From Thalassococcus sp. S3 (GTDB taxonomy: Bacteria > Pseudomonadota > Alphaproteobacteria > Rhodobacterales > Rhodobacteraceae), in contig NZ_CP022303.1 of the NCBI RefSeq assembly GCF_004216475.1, positions 992,001 through 1,056,000 of the forward strand: DNA of 64,000 bases, in the 5' to 3' direction. How positions within the stretch are numbered: the stretch's first letter is position 1; the number at the start of each line of letters is the position of its first letter. This document shows positions 17,958 to 25,432 of the stretch, in pieces. The notes below the pieces were generated by a model. That model was given only the letters and a program-made list of their open reading frames with translations. It was not told where the DNA came from and made no database searches. The translations under genes were made by a program, and so were the position numbers.

Positions 17958-17993
17958 ACCCCCGGAGTTTATTTGGCAAGATGAAGCAGGGGA
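17958..17993 (+). repeat. TATTT-type intergenic element, copy 3
   Basis: Key blocks GGAGTTTATTTGG and CAAGATGAAG, as in copy 1, in the 97-bp gap between coxL and coxM. It is preceded by GGGGGCCAGCCCCCGG, a local hairpin. Confidence 0.6.
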
Positions 17994-18021
17994 GCTGCTT
18001 GTCTGCCGGGAGGATTGAAAG

Positions 18022-18804
18022 ATGTACAACTTCGAGTTCGAAAAGCCGGGTAGCGTCGCGGATGCGGTGACAGCCCTCGGGGCGGAGGATGCGCAGCCGC
18101 TGGGTGGCGGGCAGACGCTGATCCCGACGCTGAAGCAGCGCCTGAACGCGCCGTCGAAGCTGGTGAGCCTGACGGGTATCGCCGATATGAAAGGTGTGAG
18201 CGCCAGCGCCGGGGTGCTGACAGTCGGGGGGGCTACGCCGCACGCGGTCGTGGCAGCGGATGGCTCCTATCCGGGCCTCGCGGGGCTGGCCAGCCATATT
18301 GGTGATCCGGCAGTGCGGAACCGCGGAACGATTGGTGGGTCGCTGGCCAACAACGATCCGGCGGCCTGTTATCCGGCAGCAGCACTTGGATCGGGCGCGA
18401 CGATTGTCACCGACAAGCGCGAGATCGCGGCGGATGACTACTTCCAGGGCATGTTCGCGACCGCGCTGGAGGAGGGAGAGATCATCACGGCAGTGAAATT
18501 CCCCATTCCGGAAGCGTCCAACTACCAGAAATTCGTACAGCCAGCCTCGCGCTTTGCGCTGGTGGGCGTGTTCGTGGCGAAATTCGCGGATGGCGTGCGC
18601 GTCGCGGTCACGGGCGCTTCGGAGGATGGGGTGTTCCGCTGGAGTGAGGCGGAAGCAGCCTTGTCATCCGATTTCAGCGCCGGGGCGCTGGACGGGCTGA
18701 GCGTGCCTGCGGACGGGATGATTACCGATCTGCACGGGACCGGGGCTTACCGCGCGCATCTGGTGGGCGTGATGACGAAACGCGCGGTGGCCGCTGCGGC
18801 CTGA
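18022..18804 (+). CDS. coxM: CO dehydrogenase-like medium subunit, FAD-binding
   Basis: A 260-residue flavoprotein subunit. FAD-binding motifs typical of the family are PLGGGQTLIP near residue 30 (AGGxxLxP-type) and RNRGTIGGSLANNDPA near residue 100 (TIGG loop). It accepts electrons from CoxS and passes them to the quinone pool. GGGAGG precedes the ATG. A strong terminator follows 24 bases after its stop, closing the cox operon. Confidence 0.9.
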   Translation: MYNFEFEKPGSVADAVTALGAEDAQPLGGGQTLIPTLKQRLNAPSKLVSLTGIADMKGVSASAGVLTVGGATPHAVVAADGSYPGLAGLASHIGDPAVRNRGTIGGSLANNDPAACYPAAALGSGATIVTDKREIAADDYFQGMFATALEEGEIITAVKFPIPEASNYQKFVQPASRFALVGVFVAKFADGVRVAVTGASEDGVFRWSEAEAALSSDFSAGALDGLSVPADGMITDLHGTGAYRAHLVGVMTKRAVAAAA

Positions 18805-18828
18805 CCCGGCACGTGTTGCGCATGAAAT

Positions 18829-18852
18829 GCCCCGCTTCGGCGGGGCTTTTTT
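18829..18852 (+). terminator. Rho-independent terminator after coxM
   Basis: Stem GCCCCGC / GCGGGGC with a TTCG loop followed by six T residues. It is a textbook terminator that ends the cox operon before the convergent apbE gene. Confidence 0.9.
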
Positions 18853-18860
18853 GTTGAGAC

Positions 18861-18892
18861 GGGATTTTCGGGTATTTGGGGAAAGTGGAGCG
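18861..18892 (+). repeat. TATTT-type intergenic element, copy 4
   Basis: GGGATTTTCGGGTATTTGG followed by GAAAGTGGAG, placed between the coxM terminator and the 3' end of apbE. The AAAGTGGAG tail is shared with the copies at 32097, 32261 and 45584. Confidence 0.5.
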
Positions 18893-18900
18893 ACTTGGCT

Positions 18901-19788
18901 TCAGGAGAGAGTGATAAGGTCACCCTCTGCATCGATCAGGGTCACCCGGGTGCCATCGTTCAGCGCCTCCAGCGTTGCGAGGATTTCGCTTGTCCGCATC
19001 AGGCAGAATGCAGTGGAAAGTGCATCGGCCTGCGCCGCGGTTTTGGCTTCCACGGAGATCGTTGACCAAAGCGGCCGCCTGCCGGGGCTGAGAATATGGG
19101 TCTGGTTTTGACCGAGCGACAGAGCTGCCGGGCTGGACGTTGCGATGGCCCCGTCGGTTAGGGTACGGGTTGTCAGAAGGCCGTGGGCAGGGTCACTGAC
19201 GCCGAGGCGCCAGGGGCCGCCGAGAGCTGCGAATTCTCCGATATTGACGAGCAGATCGGTAAGGCCCAAGGCCTGCAGGTCGGACTTTACCAAATCAGTG
19301 GCAAATCCTTGCGCGATACCGTTAAAGGTCAGCGCCTGACCGGGCCCGAGCGTGATCATCTGCGCATCATGCGTGACGCGGTGCCACCCTACACTTGCCT
19401 GCGCTGGAGCAATCCGTGTTCCGCGCGTGAGCGCGGACCAGAGGGACTGAACCGAGGGGTCGAAGACCCCGTCCGTGAGTGCATGCGCAGTGTCGCAGAG
19501 GGCCAGCAATTCCTGCATCATCGGCGCAGGGCGGCGCAGCCGCCCCTTGGCATTGAGCCGCGACAGCGCCGAGTTGACGTCATAGAGGCTGAATTCGTCT
19601 TCCACGCGGCGTAGCCGCGCCTCGACCAGCCCGCTGGCGCGCAGCGCCAGCGCCTCCGGCGCGTGGAGCGTCAGCGACACCTCCGCGCCAAGGGCGAAGC
19701 CCTGCCAGCGGTAAGGAGCGGCCTGCGCGCCGGAGGCGCAAAGGCTTGCCGCGGAAATGGCGAGAAAGCGGCGGCGGCTCAGTTTCAT
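18901..19788 (-). CDS. apbE: FAD:protein FMN transferase (ApbE family)
   Basis: A 295-residue exported flavin transferase that covalently attaches FMN to a Thr/Ser of target redox proteins. The N-terminus has a twin-arginine-type signal (KLSRRRFLAISAA). Family motifs are EDEFSLYDVNSALSRLN, FNGIAQGFATD (usual form GGIAKGYAxD) and the metal site near ADALSTAFCLM. The ATG at 19788 overlaps the NosR-like stop by 4 bases (ATGA), so the two are translationally coupled. Its likely substrate is the NosR-like protein's flavin-binding domain, which carries a matching acceptor motif. A longer open frame upstream lies inside that gene and is rejected. Confidence 0.87.
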   Translation of the reverse strand: MKLSRRRFLAISAASLCASGAQAAPYRWQGFALGAEVSLTLHAPEALALRASGLVEARLRRVEDEFSLYDVNSALSRLNAKGRLRRPAPMMQELLALCDTAHALTDGVFDPSVQSLWSALTRGTRIAPAQASVGWHRVTHDAQMITLGPGQALTFNGIAQGFATDLVKSDLQALGLTDLLVNIGEFAALGGPWRLGVSDPAHGLLTTRTLTDGAIATSSPAALSLGQNQTHILSPGRRPLWSTISVEAKTAAQADALSTAFCLMRTSEILATLEALNDGTRVTLIDAEGDLITLS

Positions 19789-21866
19789 TTTGCGGCCACA
19801 CCTCCCTCGATGCCTCGCGCCTCGCGTTTGGTCGCCAGGATCAGCGGCACGCATCGCGCAGGGCTGTCGTGGATCGTCACGCAATCGAGGCATTGAAAGC
19901 ATTCGTTATACTGGATCTCGCCCGTCTTCTTGATCGCGCCATAGCGGCATTTCACCGTGCACAATTGGCAGGGAGAGCCGCAGGCCTCCCTCCGCGCGAT
20001 CCAGTCGCGGCCCCGCAAGAGGCTACCGATCGCCATCACCGCACCAAGCGGGCAGACATAGCGGCAGAACCCCTTGAACAGCACCATGCTGAGCAGAAGC
20101 CAGACCGCCGCATAGGCCACGTAATACCATTCGCGGATAAAAAAGGTGGTGATCGCGGTCTTGAAGGGTTCGACCTCCGCGGCCTTGTCCACATGGTCAG
20201 GAGCCAGGAAAACAATACCGACCAGGCCCGCCAGCAGGACGTATTTTAGGCTCTTGAGGCGCTGGTCCCAGGGGCGGGAGGGCTCGATCTGCGGCAGGCG
20301 CAGGAGGCGGCCGAGATGACTGGTGAATTCCTGCATCGCCCCGAACGGGCAAAGCCAGCCGCAGAAGAGGCCCCGTCCCCAGAGCAAGAAGCCCAGGATC
20401 GCCGCGCCCCAGATCAGGAGCGAGAACGGGTCGTAGATGAGGAACGCGTAGGAACCGCCCTCCCACGCGGTGCGGATGACGCCGAGGACGGTGACGATAG
20501 AGAGCTGGCCCTGACCCCACCAGCCGACAAAGGCGATCACGAAAGCGAGCACGCCAAGGCGCACCGGCGTATAGGCGGCGAGGCCGGCGAGGCGGGATTG
20601 GCCAAAGGCCAGCACGCCCAGAAGAAGGGTGAGGAACGCGGCGCCGACATAGAGGTCCGGGGCACGATTGCGCAAGGCTTCGAGCCAGGGCGGAGCCTGC
20701 TCGACCACGCCTGGGCGCAGGAAAAAGCGTTCGTCGGTCACATGGCTGGCGGCCAGCGTGACGGAGCCGGTTTCGGGCTGGAACATACCGTGTTCGCGGG
20801 TGGCGAGCACCTTCAGCGTCCATTCGCGGGCCGGATCGAAGCCCAGCCGACGGTCGGTGCGCAGGATCATTGCTGTGCCGTCGGGCAGGTCGTCGGCCAG
20901 TTCCACGAAGAGATCCGCGTCGCGCAAGGCCACGGGCAACCCGTCCTGTTCGGCTGACAGCCAGTCGGGCGCGGTGTTGCGGACAAACTCGTCCGAAACA
21001 AGTCCATGACGGGCTGTTTCGATCACCAGGATCGGCTCGTCGTTATCTGAAATCTGCATGAAATTCTGCAGTTCTTCGAACGTGTCGTGTGACAGTGCCG
21101 CTCGGGCAATGGATCTGGGGCCGAGGTCGACGATCCAAAGGTCGAGATAGGGCGCGTCGGGGTCATCCTGCGCCTCCGGGTCATCGTCCTCCCAAAGCGT
21201 GCCTTCGAACTCAGACTGCACCTCGGCATTGGTGACCACCTTGCGGGTGGCGAGGCCTTGTTCGACCAGATCGTCCCAGCTCAGCTCTTCCTCGTAATCG
21301 GGGTTGGGATGGGCCGGCGTGCTGGTGGAGATGCCCTGCATCTTTTCGCGCGCGACCGCCAGGGCCGCGCCCATCACCGATTCGTGCGCAATGCGGACGC
21401 TGGCCGTGGCCTTGGTGACCCCGTCCAGATAAACAAGCGAGCCGCCACCGCTGTCGCCATACGGCGTGCCCACGACGATGGAGGAGGAGATCGACAGCCC
21501 ACCGTATTGTTCGAAAAACCTGTGAAACGGCGCCTGGCCAAGACCTGAGACGAAGATCGGCTCGTTATGTTCGATCAGGCGGACATCCATGAACCGCCCC
21601 TCCAGATCGAGGATCACCAGCGCATTGATCGGTGCACCGGAAAAGCCGGGCAAGGGGGCCAGCGGTTCGGTTTCAAAGACATAGCCAGCCTCGGCCCCGC
21701 CGGAATTCAGAAGGCTCCACACCCCCTTGTCGTTGATCGGTTGACCCAATGAAAAGGGCGGCATGATGTACGGCTCAAGCGCCGCGCGGTCGAGCGGTTC
21801 GGCCTGCGCGGGCGGCGTCAGGATCATCAGCGCAAGGCACAGAACGGAATAAAGAAACGCGCGCAT
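19785..21866 (-). CDS. NosR/NirI-like flavo-iron-sulfur membrane protein
   Basis: A 693-residue protein with a signal peptide, a periplasmic FMN-binding domain, a non-conserved middle, about five or six membrane spans and a C-terminal 2x[4Fe-4S] region. The flavinylation motif is DGVTKAT (Asp148 to acceptor Thr154). Two polyferredoxin-type membrane motifs, FCGWLCPFGAMQEF and FCRYVCPLGAVMAI, follow, then CGSPCQLCTVKC and CFQCLDC. NosR proteins carry electrons across the membrane to nitrous oxide reductase, but no nosZ or nos maturation gene is in the window. It sits divergent from pqqA with a GGTCGTACGACC palindrome between them, so a role in quinoprotein electron transfer or maturation is more likely than denitrification here. 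That is inference. Confidence 0.82.
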   Translation of the reverse strand: MRAFLYSVLCLALMILTPPAQAEPLDRAALEPYIMPPFSLGQPINDKGVWSLLNSGGAEAGYVFETEPLAPLPGFSGAPINALVILDLEGRFMDVRLIEHNEPIFVSGLGQAPFHRFFEQYGGLSISSSIVVGTPYGDSGGGSLVYLDGVTKATASVRIAHESVMGAALAVAREKMQGISTSTPAHPNPDYEEELSWDDLVEQGLATRKVVTNAEVQSEFEGTLWEDDDPEAQDDPDAPYLDLWIVDLGPRSIARAALSHDTFEELQNFMQISDNDEPILVIETARHGLVSDEFVRNTAPDWLSAEQDGLPVALRDADLFVELADDLPDGTAMILRTDRRLGFDPAREWTLKVLATREHGMFQPETGSVTLAASHVTDERFFLRPGVVEQAPPWLEALRNRAPDLYVGAAFLTLLLGVLAFGQSRLAGLAAYTPVRLGVLAFVIAFVGWWGQGQLSIVTVLGVIRTAWEGGSYAFLIYDPFSLLIWGAAILGFLLWGRGLFCGWLCPFGAMQEFTSHLGRLLRLPQIEPSRPWDQRLKSLKYVLLAGLVGIVFLAPDHVDKAAEVEPFKTAITTFFIREWYYVAYAAVWLLLSMVLFKGFCRYVCPLGAVMAIGSLLRGRDWIARREACGSPCQLCTVKCRYGAIKKTGEIQYNECFQCLDCVTIHDSPARCVPLILATKREARGIEGGVAAK

Positions 21867-21940
21867 GGAAGGACACTAGAATTTGATAGCAAACCGGGAC
21901 ATGCGACGTTGGTCTAAGCCGCCCTGGCACCCATGTTGTG

Positions 21941-21952
21941 GGTCGTACGACC
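21941..21952. promoter_or_regulatory. Perfect palindrome GGTCGTACGACC between NosR-like gene and pqqA
   Basis: Identical to the palindrome at 8212-8223. It lies 75-86 bp ahead of the NosR-like start and 69-80 bp ahead of pqqA, in a position to control both divergent transcripts. Confidence 0.6.
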
Positions 21953-22020
21953 AAAGGAGGGTTGGAGATTGTCGGTGCGCTGACTACGCTGACCCGAAAT
22001 CTGGCCAATGGAGGTGAAAT

Positions 22021-22128
22021 ATGGCTTGGACAGCACCCACACTCAAAGAAGTGAATTGCGGCATGGAGATCAACATGTACTCCCCCGCCGAGGATGAAGG
22101 CCGCGAGTACGAGCAGGACCTGTTCTGA
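22021..22128 (+). CDS. pqqA: PQQ precursor peptide PqqA
   Basis: A 35-residue ribosomally made peptide whose Glu and Tyr side chains are joined to form PQQ. The conserved E-x3-Y core is present as Glu16 and Tyr20 in CGMEINMYSPAE. GGAGG lies 6 bases before the ATG. It is the first gene of pqqABCDE and is 29 bp ahead of pqqB. The peptide is longer at its C-terminus than the shortest PqqA forms, ending EYEQDLF. Confidence 0.95.
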   Translation: MAWTAPTLKEVNCGMEINMYSPAEDEGREYEQDLF

Positions 22129-22157
22129 TCCACTTACCCTCGTGAGTGGGGCCTGAA

Positions 22158-23045
22158 ATGAAATTCCTGGTTTTGGGCGCTGCCGCGGGGGGTGGTCTTC
22201 CGCAATGGAATTGCGGTTGCGCGAATTGTGAGGATGCCCGGGCCGGTGTGATACCGGCATCCGGGCAATCTTCGTTAGCGGTGTCGCCGGATGGGGTGCG
22301 GTGGAGCATCCTGAATGCCTCCCCGGATATCCGCCAGCAGATGCAGATGAACAAGGCCATGCATCCCCGCTCGCTCAGGGACACTCCAGTGGCGTCGGTG
22401 TTGCTGACCAACGGTGATATCGACCACATTGCGGGGCTTTTGAGCCTGAGAGAGCAGACGCCGTTCGACTTGATGGCGACGGCGGAAATCCTGGATCTGC
22501 TGGAGCACAACCGAATTTTCGACGCGGTGAACCGCGAGAAAGTGGGCCGTCATGCCGTAACGCTGGATGCGGGCTTTGCCTTGCAGGATGGGCTGACGGC
22601 CTGGCTCTTTGCGGTGCCGGGCAAGGTGCCGCTTTTCATGGAAGGCGCAGAGGTCCAGACCGACCTAATCGGAGAGCAGACAGTGGGGGTGCGGATGAGC
22701 GATGGAGGGACGATCGCCTATTACATCCCGGGCTGTGCGGCGATCACCAAAGACGTGCTGGCCCGGCTCGCAGATGCCGACATCCTGTTCTTCGATGGCA
22801 CGGTCTGGGACGATAACGAGATGATCCGCACGGGCACCGGCGTAAAGACAGGCCGGCGCATGGGCCATATCCCGATCAGTGGAGACGATGGCTCGCTTAA
22901 GCGGCTCGAGGGGCTGGCGGCGAAGAAGGTCTATATCCATATCAACAATACTAACCCCATTCTGCAGCCCGCAAGCCCCGAAAGGGCAGAGGTGCTGGCC
23001 GCAGGCTGGCAAATAGCGCAGGACGGAGAGGAGATCGCCCTATGA
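22158..23045 (+). CDS. pqqB: PQQ biosynthesis protein PqqB
   Basis: A 295-residue metallo-beta-lactamase-fold oxygenase that hydroxylates the cross-linked Glu-Tyr intermediate. Typical segments are MKFLVLGAAAGGGLPQWNCGC, the zinc-type CGCANC pair, LLTNGDIDHIAGLLSLRE and the C-terminal YIHINNTNPIL. I choose the ATG at 22158, which starts with the canonical MKFLVLG. The stop overlaps the pqqC start by 4 bases. Confidence 0.95.
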   Translation: MKFLVLGAAAGGGLPQWNCGCANCEDARAGVIPASGQSSLAVSPDGVRWSILNASPDIRQQMQMNKAMHPRSLRDTPVASVLLTNGDIDHIAGLLSLREQTPFDLMATAEILDLLEHNRIFDAVNREKVGRHAVTLDAGFALQDGLTAWLFAVPGKVPLFMEGAEVQTDLIGEQTVGVRMSDGGTIAYYIPGCAAITKDVLARLADADILFFDGTVWDDNEMIRTGTGVKTGRRMGHIPISGDDGSLKRLEGLAAKKVYIHINNTNPILQPASPERAEVLAAGWQIAQDGEEIAL

Positions 23046-23782
23046 GCCTGGATGAGAACCGCCCCGATCTGGAGGCCCGCCTGCGCGCCATCGGGGCGGA
23101 GCGGTATCACGACAAGCATCCGTTTCACGACAAGCTGCATTCGGGCGGCTGCACGCCGGATCAGGTGCGCGCTTGGGTGATCAATCGCTATTATTACCAG
23201 TCGCGCATTCCGATGAAGGACGCAGCCTTTCTGGCCCGCTGCGAAGACCCTGCGATGCGCCGCGCCTGGCGCAGCCGGATCGAGGATCACGACGGCGGTG
23301 TCGAGGAGGGCGGCGGCCTGCGCCGCTGGCTGAAACTGGCCGAGGCCGTGGGGCTGGACCCGGACTATGTCGCCTCCACCGATGGCGTACTGCCGGCGAC
23401 GAAGTTCGCTGTGGATGCCTATGTGCATTACGTGCGCGACAAGCCGTTTCTGCAGGCGGTGGCGTCGTCCCTGACAGAGCTTTTCGCGCCGGGCATCCAC
23501 GCCAGGCGGATCGAGGGACTGCTGGAGCACTACGATTTCGCCAATCCGGTTTCGATGTCCTATTTCCAGCACCGCCTGAAAGAAGCGCCCAAGGATGTGG
23601 CCTTTGGTCTGGCCTGGGTACTGGAGCACGCGGATACCGCCGAGAAGGAGGACATGGCCTGCGCGGCGCTGACCTTCAAGACGGATGTCCTTTGGGCGCA
23701 ACTGGACGCGCTTTGGGCGGCTTACGTTGAGCCGGGACGGATCCCGCCCGGAGCGTGGCGCCCGGGCGACGGGCTCGCATGA
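23042..23782 (+). CDS. pqqC: Pyrroloquinoline-quinone synthase PqqC
   Basis: A 246-residue cofactorless oxidase that performs the last ring closure and oxidation in PQQ synthesis. Family landmarks are [16 protein letters not shown] near residue 20, [18 protein letters not shown] and [13 protein letters not shown] residues, with [20 protein letters not shown] near the C-terminus. It is coupled to pqqB and pqqD by ATGA overlaps on both sides. Confidence 0.96.
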   Translation: MSLDENRPDLEARLRAIGAERYHDKHPFHDKLHSGGCTPDQVRAWVINRYYYQSRIPMKDAAFLARCEDPAMRRAWRSRIEDHDGGVEEGGGLRRWLKLAEAVGLDPDYVASTDGVLPATKFAVDAYVHYVRDKPFLQAVASSLTELFAPGIHARRIEGLLEHYDFANPVSMSYFQHRLKEAPKDVAFGLAWVLEHADTAEKEDMACAALTFKTDVLWAQLDALWAAYVEPGRIPPGAWRPGDGLA

Positions 23783-24066
23783 CGCTCGCGCTGGGTCCTG
23801 AAGATATCCCGGTCCTGCCGCGCGGGGTGCGGGTGCAGCATGATCACGTGCGCGATCAGATGGTGCTGCTCGCCCCGGAGAAGGCCGTGTTGCTGGACGC
23901 CATTGGGGTGGAGATCTTGCGGCGTGTGACCGGCGAAGCTGGCTTTGGCGCGATTATTGATGACCTCGTGGCGCAATTCGGCGCGCCGAGAGAGCAGATC
24001 GAGGGCGATGTACAGCGCTTCCTCGTCGGGCTGCGCGCGCGGCGCTATCTGGATGTGATCCAATGA
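23779..24066 (+). CDS. pqqD: PqqA-binding chaperone PqqD
   Basis: A 95-residue RiPP recognition element that presents PqqA to PqqE. It reads [21 protein letters not shown] followed by the conserved [10 protein letters not shown] segment. The start at 23779 overlaps the pqqC stop as ATGA; a longer open frame into pqqC is rejected. Confidence 0.93.
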   Translation: MTLALGPEDIPVLPRGVRVQHDHVRDQMVLLAPEKAVLLDAIGVEILRRVTGEAGFGAIIDDLVAQFGAPREQIEGDVQRFLVGLRARRYLDVIQ

Positions 24067-25160
24067 CGCCCCCGCCCATCGCGATGCTGGCGGAGGTCAC
24101 GCATCGCTGTCCGCTGTCGTGCCCCTATTGCTCCAACCCGTTGGATCTGCAGCGCAAGGAGGCGGAGCTGGACACTGAAACCTGGGCGCGGGCATTCCGG
24201 GAGGCGGCGGAGATCGGGGTGCTGCAATTGCATCTGTCGGGCGGCGAGCCGGCGTCGCGCTCGGATATCGTGGATCTGATGGCAGCGGCGCATGAGGCGG
24301 GACTTTACACAAACCTGATCACCTCGGGCGTAGGGCTGACGCCCAAGCGGCTTGATGCGCTGGAGGCGGCAGGGATGGATCACGTCCAACTGTCGATGCA
24401 GGGTACGAATGCGGGCCTTGCGGACTGGATCGGGGGATACAAGGGCGGCTTTGACCGCAAGATGCAGGTGGCCGAGGAGATCGCACGGCGCGGCATCCCA
24501 CTGACATTGAATGCAGTGATGCATCGCCATAACCTCGATGATCTGGATGCGACCATCGAGATGGCGGTGCGGCTGGGTGCACGGCGTCTGGAAGTGGCTT
24601 GTGTGCAATTCCATGGCTGGGCTGTGACCAACCGCGCGCAACTGATCCCGACGCGGGAGCAGGCGGAGGCTACGAAGGAGAAGGTCGCGGAGGCCCGTGT
24701 GAGGCTGCGCGGGGTGCTGGCGATTGATTTCGTGCCACCGGATTACTATGCGGATTTCCCCAAGGCCTGCATGGGAGGCTGGGGTTCTGCCGGGCTGAAT
24801 GTGATGCCGGACGGGACGGTTCTTCCCTGTCACGCGGCGGCGTCGATCCCGCATCTGGAGTTTGACAACGTCCAAAATCGGGGCTTGCGCGATATCTGGT
24901 ACGAAGGGACCGCGTTCAACGCCTATCGCGGAACGGAGTGGCTGCCCGAGCCTTGTCAGAGTTGCGAGCGCAAGGAGATTGATTTCGGCGGCTGCCGGTG
25001 TCAGGCGATGGCGCTGGCAGGGGATGCAGGTGTCACCGATCCGGTCTGTCAGAAGTCGCCGGACAATCATCTTGTCGCAGAGGCGTTGGAGGCTGCCTTT
25101 GCCGCACCGGAAGAACCGTTTGTCTATCGCAGTTTGCCTAAGACGGTTCAGACAGTCTGA
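24063..25160 (+). CDS. pqqE: PqqA peptide cyclase PqqE (radical SAM/SPASM)
   Basis: A 365-residue radical SAM enzyme that forms the carbon-carbon link between Glu and Tyr of PqqA. The SAM cluster motif is CPLSCPYC (Cys16, Cys20, Cys23), followed by the GGEPASR motif. The C-terminal SPASM region carries further cysteines at [26 protein letters not shown] and DPVCQKSP for auxiliary clusters. It ends the pqqABCDE operon. pqqF-type protease and pqqG genes are not seen; many Rhodobacterales use unlinked proteases. Confidence 0.95.
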   Translation: MTPPPIAMLAEVTHRCPLSCPYCSNPLDLQRKEAELDTETWARAFREAAEIGVLQLHLSGGEPASRSDIVDLMAAAHEAGLYTNLITSGVGLTPKRLDALEAAGMDHVQLSMQGTNAGLADWIGGYKGGFDRKMQVAEEIARRGIPLTLNAVMHRHNLDDLDATIEMAVRLGARRLEVACVQFHGWAVTNRAQLIPTREQAEATKEKVAEARVRLRGVLAIDFVPPDYYADFPKACMGGWGSAGLNVMPDGTVLPCHAAASIPHLEFDNVQNRGLRDIWYEGTAFNAYRGTEWLPEPCQSCERKEIDFGGCRCQAMALAGDAGVTDPVCQKSPDNHLVAEALEAAFAAPEEPFVYRSLPKTVQTV

Positions 25161-25181
25161 CCCGAGCCTCTTTTGGCGATT

Positions 25182-25220
25182 GCGGGATTTTCCGTATTTA
25201 TGTCGAGAAGAAGCAGGGGA
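25182..25220 (+). repeat. TATTT-type intergenic element, copy 5
   Basis: GGGATTTTCCGTATTTATG followed by CGAGAAGAAGCAGGGG, just after the pqqE stop. It is closely related to the copy at 56845-56876. Confidence 0.55.
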
Positions 25221-25294
25221 CCTGCGCGTAAGTCACCAAAGCTTGTGCCTCTAGCCAGTGCCGCGTCATCTGACACCAGCGTTGGTAAGGTTTA

Positions 25295-25330
25295 CGCGCA
25301 TTAAGGTTAATGCCGGTTAGGGTTAATGCG
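25295..25330. repeat. Double GGTTAA element, copy 1 (convergent intergenic)
   Basis: GGTTAA boxes at 25305-25310 and 25321-25326, exactly 16 bp apart, in a TTAAGGTTAATG...AGGGTTAATGCG context. The region separates convergent pqqE and the aminotransferase gene. Two further copies at 32166 and 45706 keep the same spacing. Confidence 0.7.
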
Positions 25331-25369
25331 TTTGGAGCGGATCGACACGTCATCATGCGCGCCCCTTGT

Positions 25370-25403
25370 CTTCTTTGGGTCAAAAATATCCCCGCCGGAG
25401 GCT
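25370..25403 (-). repeat. TATTT-type intergenic element, copy 6
   Basis: Read on the minus strand: GCCTCCGGCGGGGATATTT followed by TTGACCCAAAGAAG. It is the inverted counterpart of copy 2 at 11376 and precedes the 3' end of the aminotransferase gene. Confidence 0.6.
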
Positions 25404-25432
25404 CCGACATCGGCCAAGTGCGGGAAGGTTTC

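Noticed and set aside
15528..18029. An 833-residue open frame on the minus strand opposite coxL
   Set aside because: It is antisense to a clearly conserved enzyme, has a His/Arg/Gly-rich composition typical of GC-rich shadow frames and shows no recognisable domain.
19785..21866. Calling the NosR-like gene part of a denitrification cluster
   Set aside because: No nosZ, nosD, nosF, nosY or nosL gene is present and the neighbours are apbE and pqq genes.
25295..25330. Reading the GGTTAA elements as CtrA sites (TTAA-N7-TTAA)
   Set aside because: The TTAA spacings seen are 2 and 12, not 7, and all copies lie at gene ends rather than promoters.
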